From CAVSUB01 sp963730995 (GTDB lineage Bacteria > Acidobacteriota > Vicinamibacteria > Vicinamibacterales > 2-12-FULL-66-21), in assembly GCA_963730995.1 (NCBI GenBank), contig CAVSUB010000004.1, positions 186,001 to 250,000 on the forward strand: a DNA stretch of 64,000 nucleotides, written 5' to 3'. Each line of letters begins with the position of its first letter. Position 1 is the stretch's first letter. Positions 26,713-35,230 of the stretch are shown piece after piece. The translations under genes and the position numbers were made by a program. The notes under the pieces were generated by a model. It was not told the DNA's origin. It did no database searches and was given only the letters and a program-made list of their open reading frames with translations.

Positions 26713-27921
26713 TCATGTCGACTCGATCTGCTCCGACGCGTTGTTCCAGCGCACGGCTCGACCTGCTTTGAGGGCAGCGTTGGCGATGTGTGACGTGCGC
26801 GCCGCCTGGTGCGCGACTCGAATATTGGCGTTGGGCGTCTTCCGGCTGTGGATGCAGTCGAGCCAGTTCTGCAGGTGCGTGAGCGTGCCGTCGCCGCTCG
26901 ATCGGACGAAGATATCGGGCTCCGGCGAGAGCGTCCCCGATGCGTACGCCGCATCGTCGCGATAGAACGCCAACCGCGCACGATCGATCTTCAGAGTGCC
27001 CCGATCTCCTCGGAACTCGAGTCCTCCGTCGTCAACCCGGCTGACGTAGGTGCCGAGGTACGCCGCCATGAAGTTCTTTGGAAACTCGAGCGTCGTGCTG
27101 ACGGTGTCCGGCGCCTCCCACAGCTTGATGTTGTAGCTGCGCGCGGTCGTCACCGCGGAGAGCGGCGCCTCCACGTCCATGTACCAGTGGACGACGTCGA
27201 TCCAGTGCGTCATCAGGTCGGTCAGGCAGCCGCCGCCGAAGTCCCAGAAATGGCGCCACTGGTAGAAGCGTTCGGGACGAAACGACTGATCGGGGGCCGA
27301 TCCGAGCCATCGCTTCCAATCCAGCTTCTCGAGCGAGACCGGCGCGTAGTTGCCGGCGCGTTCGTGCTGATACCAATATGTCTGGACGAACGTAATCTGA
27401 CCGAGCTTGCCGGAGTCGACGAGCTGCTTGCCGAGCACCCAGTGCTCCCAGCTTCGCTGCTGTGTGCCGGTCTGCACGATCTGCTTCGACGCTTCGATCG
27501 CCTTCACGAGCTCGGCGCCTTCAGCGATCGAGTGCGAAACGGGCTTCTCGACGTACACGTCCTTTCCGGCGGCGATCGCATCGAGCGTGATCGTCTTGTG
27601 CCAGTGATCCGGCGTGCCGATGACCACGGCGTCGATCTCCCGGTTGTCCAAGATACGGCGATAGTCGGAGACCTTCAGCGCGGAGGCGCCGGCGATCTCG
27701 GCAGCCTGGAGCAGGCGCGGCTCGTAGACGTCACAGATGGCTGTCATCTCGTTGCCGGGCAGCTTCTTCAGGTGCGTCATGAGGCTGCGGGCTCTGCCGC
27801 CGGTCCCGATGACGCCGATGCGGACACGATCATTCGCACCCTGAGCAGCGGCGCTCGCCATCCGCGTGCCGAGCGCAAGTCCGGACGCTGTGACGAAGAA
27901 GGCTCGGCGGTCGCAGATCAT
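26713..27921 (-). CDS. Gfo/Idh/MocA-family oxidoreductase with Tat signal
   Basis: The 402-residue NAD(P)-dependent sugar/inositol-type oxidoreductase starts with a twin-arginine signal (CDRRAFFVTASGLALG), so it is exported folded with its cofactor. The Rossmann motif is IGVIGTGGRARSL. The lysine-proline catalytic pair is in YVEKPVSHS, and the substrate domain shows DFGGGCLTDLMTHWIDVVHW. Bacterial relatives act on glycosides or inositols in the periplasm. It lies 65 bp downstream of the PQQ sugar dehydrogenase gene in the same orientation, with an AGCT tract between them. Confidence 0.9.
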   Translation of the reverse strand: MICDRRAFFVTASGLALGTRMASAAAQGANDRVRIGVIGTGGRARSLMTHLKKLPGNEMTAICDVYEPRLLQAAEIAGASALKVSDYRRILDNREIDAVVIGTPDHWHKTITLDAIAAGKDVYVEKPVSHSIAEGAELVKAIEASKQIVQTGTQQRSWEHWVLGKQLVDSGKLGQITFVQTYWYQHERAGNYAPVSLEKLDWKRWLGSAPDQSFRPERFYQWRHFWDFGGGCLTDLMTHWIDVVHWYMDVEAPLSAVTTARSYNIKLWEAPDTVSTTLEFPKNFMAAYLGTYVSRVDDGGLEFRGDRGTLKIDRARLAFYRDDAAYASGTLSPEPDIFVRSSGDGTLTHLQNWLDCIHSRKTPNANIRVAHQAARTSHIANAALKAGRAVRWNNASEQIEST

Positions 27922-27944
27922 GTTGGGCTCCTACTGATGGTCAG

Positions 27945-27982
27945 CTCTCAGATGAGAGCTGCTAGCTGAGAGCTTATAGCTT
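27945..27982. repeat. AGCT-type repeat tract
   Basis: A 38-bp tract, TCAGCTCTCAG, then GAGAGCTGCTAGCTGAGAGC, then TTATAGCT, forms overlapping palindromes. Together with 26575-26692 it brackets the Gfo/Idh/MocA gene. Same family as the tracts at 31248 and 45727. Confidence 0.5.
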
Positions 27983-27986
27983 CCAA

Positions 27987-29402
27987 TCAATTCGCGACGA
28001 GCAGCCGAATCACGCCGTCGTGTTTGTTCAGCACGAACAGCTGCCCGTTGGGCCCGTATCCGAATCGCAGATCGGCGCGCGGCGCCGGTTGTTTTCCCTG
28101 CTTCGTGTTCTTGTCCTGCACGAGCTCGAGCAGCGTCTTTGCTTCGCCATTCTGGTTGAACAGAATCCGCCGTATCGCGTCCTGTCCTCCCTGGGGCAGC
28201 TTGTCGGCCTGGACGTAGAACACTTCTCCGCTCGGGTTGTCGCCGAAGATCATGAGATCCTTCAACGGTCCAATCGTACCCTGCCGGTAGACGGCGCCGC
28301 CGATGATGGCGGCACTCCCGTGGAAGAGCGGGTCGATGTGGCCGTATTCGACGACGGGGTATGTGATCTTCGGGTCGCTGCGCGGGTTCTCGGTGCTGAT
28401 GCTGCCGCTGTCGAACCGATAGCTGGCTTCCCAGACGTTCCATCCGAGGTTTGCGCCCGCCGTCACCGGACTGATCTCCTCTATCAGGTTCTGGCCGATG
28501 TCGGAGAAGAACATCTGCCGGGTCTTCGAATCCCAGAAAAACCGTTGGGGATTCCGCACTCCGTACGCATAAATCTCGCCGAGCGTCTCGGCCTTGCCAT
28601 CACTGACGAATGGGTTCGCCGACGGAATTCCGTACTTGCCGTTCGTGCTGTTCTTGCCGAGCGGATCGATTCGGAGAATCTTGCCGAACGCCGAGCTCAG
28701 GTCCTGAGCGACATTGAACGGATCGTTGCCGCTGCCGCCATCCGCACAACCGACGTACAGCAGGCCGAAATCGGCGTCCCCGGATGACGCCAGCGGGTTG
28801 AACGTGATGTGGCCGCCGTTGTGATTCTGGAACGGCTGCTGAAAGCGCAGGAGCTCCCGAGGCGGCCCGCCGTCGAATGCGGCGGCCGCGGGATCCTTCG
28901 CGGTCCATTCGAGCAGGATCGTATCGTGCGAACGCTGCGGACCAACCGTCTTGAAGTCGGGGGGAGGCGCGATGTTGGTGGTGTCGACGTACGTATAGAA
29001 CTTGCCGAAGCCAGGGGCGCCCGGAGTCGCAAACTGCGGATGGAACGCGAAGCTCTGAATGCCCTGCTCGAAGTTCACGGAGAGGACGTTCACGCTCCAC
29101 CGCGGGATTCGGAGATCGAGGTAGGGCGCAACGCTCTTGCCGTCGTAGCTGATGCTGTACAGGATGCCGCGCATGTCGTTGACGAAGAGCCGTCGAGTGC
29201 CCGGCTCGTCGATGAGGAGCATCATCCGCGCAGCCTCGCCGTCGATATCAGGAAGTGACGCGAATTCCGTGAACGAGACCTTGATCGCGCCCTCGGTCGC
29301 CGGGATCGGCTTGGGAAACGGGTCGGTCGGCTGCGCGAGCGCCTGGGATGCCAGGGACGCAACGCAGAGAGTGCCGGCCACGATGCGGGTGATGATCATC
29401 AC
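27987..29402 (-). CDS. PQQ-dependent sugar dehydrogenase (glucose/sorbosone dehydrogenase family)
   Basis: The 471-residue exported protein has a signal peptide (cleavage near ALAQP). It adopts the soluble GSDH beta-propeller fold: FVNDMRGILYSI, NHNGGHITFNPL (His for PQQ), YVGCADGG, GKILRIDPLG, YAYGVRNPQRFFWD and FGDNPSGEVFYV. It oxidises sugar hydroxyls in the periplasm using pyrroloquinoline quinone. Likely in one unit with the Gfo/Idh/MocA oxidoreductase downstream. Precise substrate unknown. Confidence 0.9.
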   Translation of the reverse strand: MMIITRIVAGTLCVASLASQALAQPTDPFPKPIPATEGAIKVSFTEFASLPDIDGEAARMMLLIDEPGTRRLFVNDMRGILYSISYDGKSVAPYLDLRIPRWSVNVLSVNFEQGIQSFAFHPQFATPGAPGFGKFYTYVDTTNIAPPPDFKTVGPQRSHDTILLEWTAKDPAAAAFDGGPPRELLRFQQPFQNHNGGHITFNPLASSGDADFGLLYVGCADGGSGNDPFNVAQDLSSAFGKILRIDPLGKNSTNGKYGIPSANPFVSDGKAETLGEIYAYGVRNPQRFFWDSKTRQMFFSDIGQNLIEEISPVTAGANLGWNVWEASYRFDSGSISTENPRSDPKITYPVVEYGHIDPLFHGSAAIIGGAVYRQGTIGPLKDLMIFGDNPSGEVFYVQADKLPQGGQDAIRRILFNQNGEAKTLLELVQDKNTKQGKQPAPRADLRFGYGPNGQLFVLNKHDGVIRLLVAN

Positions 29403-29499
29403 CCCGGGAGCCTAGACGGACCGGCCGAACGGAGTCAACCCTAGGGTTCTAGGTTCTAGAACCGGTCGTTGGGGCGATACGATACCGTGGGCCGATCGA

Positions 29500-30795
29500 G
29501 TGTTGAACAGACTTGTCTCAGTCGCGTGCGTCTGCCTTCTTGCGGCGGGCTGTCAGCGTGCGCTGCATCTTCCGCGCGTCGCCACATCGAGCGTGGCGGC
29601 CTCGGCCCGGGCCGCGAGCCCCGTAGACAGCACGACGCTCGATCGGAAGCTGATGTTCGGCTATCAGGGCTGGTTCGCGTGCCCCGGCGACGGCTCGCCG
29701 CTGGCGGCGTGGGAGCATTGGTTCAGGCGAGGCGATCAGGCGGGGCCCGAGACGCTCCGCGTGGACATGTGGCCCGACGTCTCCGAGCTCGAGGCGGACG
29801 AGCGGTGCGACACGCCCCTCACGCTGGCGAGCGGCGCGAGGGCACAGCTCTACTCGGCCTACAACCCCAAGACGGTCGATCGACACTTCCGGTGGATGCT
29901 GGAGTACGACCTCGCCGGCGTGTTCCTGCAGCGATTCACGGTCAGCCTGGACCGTCCCGCAGTCCTTGATTTCCGGGACGCCGTGGCTCGCAACGTCGAG
30001 TCCGCCGCGGAGTCGAGCGGCCGCGTGTTCGCCATGATGTACGACATCTCGGGCCAGTCCGGCGAGACCGTCGTCGATGCAGTGAAGCGCGATTGGATTC
30101 ATATCGTGGACACGCTCCACCTCACGGACAGTGCGCGCTACCTCCATCATCACGGCCGGCCGTTGCTGGCTATCTGGGGTCTCGGCTTCGTCGATCGCTC
30201 GCCAACGCCCGATCAGGCCGCCGAGCTCATCGAGTTCTTCCGGAGCAATCCCGATCCCCGGTATCGGGTAACGCTTCTCGGGGGCGTACCCGCACGGTGG
30301 CGAACGCTGACCCGTGACTCGCGGACAGACCCCAAATGGGCAGCCGTCTACCGATCGTTCGACATCGTCAGTCCGTGGACGGTGGGCCGCTTTCGCGATG
30401 AGGACGGGATCGATCGTTTCTACGAAGAGGAAGTCCGTCAGGACCTTGTCGAGACCCGTCGTTTGGGCATCGACTACATGCCGGTCGTGTTCCCCGGATT
30501 CTCCTGGCACAACATGAACCCGGCTGCGCCGTTCAATCCCATCCCGAGGCGCGGCGGCCGATTCTACTGGCGCCAGGTTGGCCGCGCGCTGCAAGCCGGG
30601 AACACGATGCTCTACGGCGCCATGTTCGACGAGGTCGACGAGGGAACGGCGATGTTCAAGGTGGCTGCGACCCGGAGCGATGCGCCCGAGGAGGTTCCGC
30701 TCGTGACCCTGGACGTGGATGGCGAGCGGCTCCCGAGCGATTGGTACCTCAGGCTGGCGAGCGAAGCGCAGAAAGCGCTCCGCAAGCGACCGTGA
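29500..30795 (+). CDS. GH71/GH99-like secreted lipoprotein
   Basis: The 431-residue lipoprotein has the lipobox LLAAGC (Cys ~18). The glycoside hydrolase family 71/99-like barrel starts with LMFGYQGWFACPGDGSPL, continues with MWPDVSELE and VFLQRF, and ends with GFSWHNMNP and MFDEVDEGTAMFK. The last two carry the acidic residues usual for endo-alpha-mannosidase-type enzymes. It probably acts on alpha-linked glycans at the outer membrane or periplasm. Activity and specificity are not provable from sequence. Divergent from the PQQ dehydrogenase. Confidence 0.82.
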   Translation: MLNRLVSVACVCLLAAGCQRALHLPRVATSSVAASARAASPVDSTTLDRKLMFGYQGWFACPGDGSPLAAWEHWFRRGDQAGPETLRVDMWPDVSELEADERCDTPLTLASGARAQLYSAYNPKTVDRHFRWMLEYDLAGVFLQRFTVSLDRPAVLDFRDAVARNVESAAESSGRVFAMMYDISGQSGETVVDAVKRDWIHIVDTLHLTDSARYLHHHGRPLLAIWGLGFVDRSPTPDQAAELIEFFRSNPDPRYRVTLLGGVPARWRTLTRDSRTDPKWAAVYRSFDIVSPWTVGRFRDEDGIDRFYEEEVRQDLVETRRLGIDYMPVVFPGFSWHNMNPAAPFNPIPRRGGRFYWRQVGRALQAGNTMLYGAMFDEVDEGTAMFKVAATRSDAPEEVPLVTLDVDGERLPSDWYLRLASEAQKALRKRP

Positions 30796-30799
30796 ATAC

Positions 30800-31162
30800 T
30801 CATGGCGTTTTCAGTCCGGTGACGTGTTCGAGCACGCGTCTGAGCTCGAACAGGTTGTCCTTCACCACGTATCCGCACGCGCCCGCTGCGCGCGCAGCGT
30901 CGCGCACCTCCACCTCGTCGTAGTTCGTCACCATGACCACGCGCGCCTCCGGGTGCGCGGCCACGAGGCTGGCCGTGGCCGTGATGCCGTTCACGTTTCG
31001 CATGGCGACGTCCATCAGCACGACGTCCGGCCGATGCAGTTCGTACGCATGCAGCGTCTGCTGCCCGTCGGAGCACTCGTAAATCTCCGGAGAGATTGAC
31101 GCGAGGACGTCTCCGATCAGGCGGCGGAAGATGGCATGGTCGTCGACGATGAGGAGCTTCAT
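30800..31162 (-). CDS. Orphan single-domain response regulator
   Basis: The 120-residue receiver-only protein starts MKLLIVDDHAIFRR, with the phospho-acceptor Asp in VVLMDVAMRNVNG (~residue 53) and the conserved Lys in YVVKDNLFE. There is no output domain. ATG 31162 fits the family N-terminus; an in-frame upstream extension is not conserved-looking. It lies downstream of the LuxR-type regulator and histidine kinase and may receive or buffer their phosphoryl groups. Confidence 0.88.
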   Translation of the reverse strand: MKLLIVDDHAIFRRLIGDVLASISPEIYECSDGQQTLHAYELHRPDVVLMDVAMRNVNGITATASLVAAHPEARVVMVTNYDEVEVRDAARAAGACGYVVKDNLFELRRVLEHVTGLKTP

Positions 31163-31247
31163 CTGGTCTCGGTCATCGCAGCTACTTGACACTGGCATTT
31201 GGATCCGCGTGGATCCGGTCGAGTGCAGCAGCAAGGTAGTGAGTGAG

Positions 31248-31275
31248 CGACCGCTGAGAGCTGACAGCTGACAGC
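31248..31275. repeat. Short AGCT-type repeat tract
   Basis: GAGAGCTGACAGCTGACAGCT contains three AGCT units with a seven-base period and is related to the larger tract at 26575-26692. It lies in the 287-bp gap between the orphan receiver and the LuxR-type regulator. Confidence 0.4.
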
Positions 31276-31340
31276 TACCCTACACAGGTGAACTGAGGAG
31301 TAGTATCCAGGAGGATCTGTATTCTTGGGTCCGTGCGAAT

Positions 31341-31356
31341 ACGTAGTTGTCTACGT
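31341..31356. promoter_or_regulatory. ACGTAG-TTGT-CTACGT dyad upstream of the orphan receiver
   Basis: A perfect 6-bp dyad with four-base spacer is followed by a further CTAC/TAGG-rich segment up to 31369. It lies ~180 bases upstream of the receiver gene in the only gap between it and the two-component pair. A target for the neighbouring LuxR-type regulator is plausible but unproven. Confidence 0.35.
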
Positions 31357-31449
31357 GGTTCTACCTAGGATCTTGTGGAAGTAGGCCAGATCTGCGACGG
31401 GATCGGCGATCAGAGGCCACTTCTCGCACTGCGGGCGTTCGCGGGTGGG

Positions 31450-32106
31450 TCACAGTTCCGCTCGATGGATCAGCGCGAACTTCATCAGGGCGTGGCTGCC
31501 ACGGATCTCGAGCTTGGTGCACATGTTCGCCCGATGTGTCTCGACCGTCCGATAACTGATGCACAGTTCGTCGGCGATCTCCTTGTTCGTTTTGTAGCCG
31601 GCGATGAGTTGGAGAATCCGCCGCTCGGTTTGTGTCAGGTCGCTCAGCGTCGGCTTCTCGGCGAGGGCGTCGGAGCCGCGCCGTGCACGTTTCACCAGCG
31701 AACTGGTCAGCGCGGGGCTCGTGTAGTGTTGCCCCGCGGCCACCGCCTTGATGCTCGCCACGATGTCCGTCGCCGCGCTGTCCTTGAGCACGTACCCGCG
31801 CGCGCCGAGGTCGAGCGCCGCCCGGAAAAAATCCTCCTCGAAGTGGATGGTCAGAAAGATCACGAGGACGGGAAGCCCTTCGTCGCGAATCGCTCGCGCA
31901 ACGGCGAAGCCGTCGATCTGGGGCATATCGATGTCGAGTACCGCCACGTCCGGCCTGGTCGTGCGGATGATCTCGAGCGCGCGGGCGCCGTCTGCGGCTT
32001 CGCCGACGACCGTCATCGACGGATCGGAGTCGACCGCCACACGGAGCCCCTGGCGGACAACGGGATGATCGTCGGCAATCGCGACCCGGATGCCGTCCTT
32101 CGTCAT
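31450..32106 (-). CDS. NarL/FixJ (LuxR-HTH) response regulator
   Basis: The 218-residue protein has a receiver domain (IADDHPVVRQG; phospho-acceptor Asp58 in AVLDIDMPQIDG; Lys in VLKDSAATD) and a C-terminal LuxR HTH (LTQTERRILQLIAGYKTNKE, then SYRTVETHRANM). Its ATG overlaps the histidine kinase stop (32103-32106), so they are translationally coupled and form a cognate pair. Confidence 0.94.
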   Translation of the reverse strand: MTKDGIRVAIADDHPVVRQGLRVAVDSDPSMTVVGEAADGARALEIIRTTRPDVAVLDIDMPQIDGFAVARAIRDEGLPVLVIFLTIHFEEDFFRAALDLGARGYVLKDSAATDIVASIKAVAAGQHYTSPALTSSLVKRARRGSDALAEKPTLSDLTQTERRILQLIAGYKTNKEIADELCISYRTVETHRANMCTKLEIRGSHALMKFALIHRAEL

Positions 32107-35100
32107 GATCGTTCCGTGATGTCTATCGCGATCGAGACAGTCGTGCCGTTCCCCGGCGAGGACCGGATGCGGTAGACCGCCCCGATGAGCCGAGCCCGTT
32201 CGGTCATTCCAATCAGGCCAAAGCCCCGTCTCTTCTGGTCGGTGGCGGCGGGCTGAGACCGATCGAAGCCGCGCCCGTTGTCCTCGATAGTCAGCTCGAT
32301 GCCTGTCCTGCCTTTCTTGATCCGAACGGTCGCCTCGGTGGCATCCGCGTGCGCGAGGATGTTGTTGACGCTCTCCTGAACGATGCGAAACAGGTTGATC
32401 TCGGCATCCGGGTTGAGGAGCCCGTCGATTCGGTCTATGTCCACGACGAACGGCAATCCATGGGTCGACGAGACTGTCTTGACCATGCCCTCGATCGCTT
32501 TCGTGAGCCCGAGGCGATCGAGTTGATAGGGCCTGAGGTTGTGCGCGATCTCCCTGACTTCCGCGATGGCCTCGCCCGATGCGCCGGCGATTTCGTGGAG
32601 CTGCTCCAGCGCGCGCTCATGCGATTCGGGCGTGCTCAGGCTCAGGAGCGCCCGGTTCTTGATGATCGCCAGGCTCTGTCCGAGGCTGTCGTGCAGCTCG
32701 CCTGCGATGCGCTGCCGTTCGCGCTCCTGGGATGCAATCAACTCCCGGGAGAAAGCCTGCTGCGCCGCCTGCACGCGTGTCAGCTGCGCGACACGATACC
32801 GATAGGCCGCTATCAGCAGGCTCATGACGGCAAGGGACACGGCCGTCAGGAACCACCAGGTGCGATAGAAGGGCGGCAGCACGTCGAGCACGACCATCGC
32901 GGTTTCCGAGCTCCACTCACCGTCACGATGTGCCGCCGCGACGGTGAACACATACCGGCCGGGCGGCGTGTGCGAATGGTACGCCGTCCGTCGGGTGCCG
33001 GCCTCGACCCAGTCGTGATCCAGACCCGCGAGCTTGTATCGGAATCTCATATGCTCGGGATCGCTGAAGCTGAGGCCGGTGTATTGGATCTCGAGGTTCT
33101 GCCACTCCGGGCCTATTCGAACCGGAGCGCTCATTCGGGAGGCGATGACGGGCTCTCGATCGATCTGCAGCGACTCGATCACCACGCGTGGCGAATTGCG
33201 CTGGTCCGTGATGGAGTCGGGATCGATGACGGCCGCGCCGTCCTGCGTCGGGAACCACAGGCGGCCGTCGTGCGAGCGGTAACCCGCTGGCCACAGACCG
33301 CCGTTGCACTCGACGTTCGCCATGCCGTCAGCCTTCCCATAAGCTACTGACGATATCGATCGTCGTCGACCCGCCGCTACGTCGTCGAGCTCCTGCTTGC
33401 GGACTCGAGAAATGCCGCGATTGGAGCTCATCCAGAGGTTGCCGCGCGAGTCCTCGAGGATCTGGAAGACGCCGTCGTTGAACAGCCCGTCGCGCGTCGT
33501 GTAGCGCGTGAACCTGCCATCCTGGAACCGACCGAGACCGCTGTCGTACGTGCCAATCCACAATACGCCACGGCGATCCTCGTAGAGAGCGCGCACGGTG
33601 CTGCCGGGCATGCCGTCACGGTCGGTCCAACTCGTGAACTTGCCGTCCTTCCACAGCGCAAGGCCGCCGTAGACTCCGATCCACAGGCCGTCACGTGTGT
33701 CGATCAGCACCCGCACGGTGTCGCCCGGCAGCCCGTCGCGGGAAGTGAAGATCGTCGCCGTGCCGTTCGCGTATCGGACCAGGCCGCGGTCCGTTCCAAG
33801 CCACATCACACCGTCGCGGTCCTGATGGATGACGTTCACGGTGCCGCCGGCATTGAGATTGGGGATGAGCGGAGAGAACCGGCCGTCTCGAAACAGTTGG
33901 ACGCCGCTGGACGTTCCGACCCAGAGAGTGCCTTCGCGATCCTCCGTCAGACTCGTGACCGCCCCGGGGGCGAGGCCATCCTTCATCGTGTAGTTGGTGA
34001 ACGTGCCGGCCTGAAGCCTGCTCAGGCCACCCGACCACACGCCGATCCAGATCGCTCCGGCGCGATCCTCGTAGATCGGGTAGATGTTGCCATCGAGCAA
34101 TCCTTCAGGCTTCGAGTAGGTAACGACGACTTGTTTGCGTACGCGACGGAGCCCCTGGCCGTCGGTGCCCAACCAGAGATTACCCTCGCGGTCCTCGCAG
34201 AGCGCCGCGAAGACGACGGTTTCGGCGCGGCCGGCTCCGCCAAGGGTCAAGGACCGACCCAGCGACTGGCTGACACCCAGCGTCCAACGCGTGCCGTGTC
34301 GATCGCGCCAGGTGGTCTGCCGAGCGACACCCGCGGATAGTGTCTCGATGGGCTGAGGCGCCTCGGCGGGCGCGCCGCCGTCATCGGTCGAGGCAGGGAG
34401 GCGCACGACCCTGCCTCCCGAATACGACAGCCAGATCGTTTCATCCTGCGCCAGCGCGACGAATCCCAGTTGGCCGGAGGGCGACGACGGAAGAGCCCGG
34501 CGCTCCAACCGGCCGTTCACGAAGAGCAGCAGCTCCCCGCGATCCGTTCCCCAGACGCCGCCAGTCTCGGTCCAATCGAGGCGCTTGTAGCCGCCTGGTA
34601 CTACCGGCGCGCCAATCTCGACGAATCGCTCTCCGTCCGGTTGCCACTGCCTGATGGTGTCGTCGGATAGCACCCACACATTCCCGGCGGCATCACCGGA
34701 GAAAGCCCTGACGAATCTCGCCGACAGGCCGTTCGGAGCTGAATACGTGATGAAGCGCCCGCCCGTATATCGCGTCACTGAGCCTATTTCGGTCCCCATC
34801 CACAGATCGCCGCGAGTGTCCTCGAAGAGCGAGGTGAAACGATTGCTGTAGATGCCGGGACTGTTGGCTCTGTTGAAAACCGTGAAGCGCACACCATCGA
34901 ATCGGGCGAGCCCGTCGAACGTGGCAATCCAGAGATATCCGTCACGCGTCTGGCGGATCGCCGTGACAATGTTCTGGGGGAGCCCGCTGTCCGCTGTCCA
35001 CGAGTCGAAGTGAAACTGCGCGTAGACGGGGGAGGGGATGGTGAGAAGAACCGCTAGAGCCGCGATATGTCTGCAAAGGGCGGCCAGGTCTCGCATCCGT

Positions 35101-35129
35101 TCTCGTCCGATGACCACGAATTGTCCCAT
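32103..35129 (-). CDS. Propeller-sensor histidine kinase (Reg_prop, Y_Y_Y, HisKA_3)
   Basis: The 1008-residue membrane kinase carries after its signal a large periplasmic sensor of about 12-14 two-component-regulator-propeller blades (repeats of the type GLPQNIVTAI, then DGYLWIATFDGLARFDG). A Y_Y_Y domain (LEIQYTGLSF...MRFRYKLAGLDHDW) and one TM helix (WWFLTAVSLAVMSLLIAAY) follow. HisKA_3 shows the His in AGELHDSLGQSL, and the HATPase shows IEDNGRGFDR. This architecture senses polysaccharide-related ligands in Bacteroidetes; here the ligand is unknown. It starts at 35129, divergent from the second VWA gene at 35231. Confidence 0.93.
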   Translation of the reverse strand: MGQFVVIGRERMRDLAALCRHIAALAVLLTIPSPVYAQFHFDSWTADSGLPQNIVTAIRQTRDGYLWIATFDGLARFDGVRFTVFNRANSPGIYSNRFTSLFEDTRGDLWMGTEIGSVTRYTGGRFITYSAPNGLSARFVRAFSGDAAGNVWVLSDDTIRQWQPDGERFVEIGAPVVPGGYKRLDWTETGGVWGTDRGELLLFVNGRLERRALPSSPSGQLGFVALAQDETIWLSYSGGRVVRLPASTDDGGAPAEAPQPIETLSAGVARQTTWRDRHGTRWTLGVSQSLGRSLTLGGAGRAETVVFAALCEDREGNLWLGTDGQGLRRVRKQVVVTYSKPEGLLDGNIYPIYEDRAGAIWIGVWSGGLSRLQAGTFTNYTMKDGLAPGAVTSLTEDREGTLWVGTSSGVQLFRDGRFSPLIPNLNAGGTVNVIHQDRDGVMWLGTDRGLVRYANGTATIFTSRDGLPGDTVRVLIDTRDGLWIGVYGGLALWKDGKFTSWTDRDGMPGSTVRALYEDRRGVLWIGTYDSGLGRFQDGRFTRYTTRDGLFNDGVFQILEDSRGNLWMSSNRGISRVRKQELDDVAAGRRRSISSVAYGKADGMANVECNGGLWPAGYRSHDGRLWFPTQDGAAVIDPDSITDQRNSPRVVIESLQIDREPVIASRMSAPVRIGPEWQNLEIQYTGLSFSDPEHMRFRYKLAGLDHDWVEAGTRRTAYHSHTPPGRYVFTVAAAHRDGEWSSETAMVVLDVLPPFYRTWWFLTAVSLAVMSLLIAAYRYRVAQLTRVQAAQQAFSRELIASQERERQRIAGELHDSLGQSLAIIKNRALLSLSTPESHERALEQLHEIAGASGEAIAEVREIAHNLRPYQLDRLGLTKAIEGMVKTVSSTHGLPFVVDIDRIDGLLNPDAEINLFRIVQESVNNILAHADATEATVRIKKGRTGIELTIEDNGRGFDRSQPAATDQKRRGFGLIGMTERARLIGAVYRIRSSPGNGTTVSIAIDITERS

Positions 35130-35230
35130 TGGCGCTCCGTTGCCCGGAGCGCCAATGCCAGATCATCGCACGTCGGCAGCCGGCTTTTGACGTAGACTTA
35201 CCCAGCCAGCATTGCCAGTCAGGACGTCAG

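Noticed and set aside
29440..29465. Possible tRNA T-arm-like GGTTCTAGAACC sequence
   Set aside because: It is a simple TTCTAG palindrome without the acceptor, D or anticodon arms.
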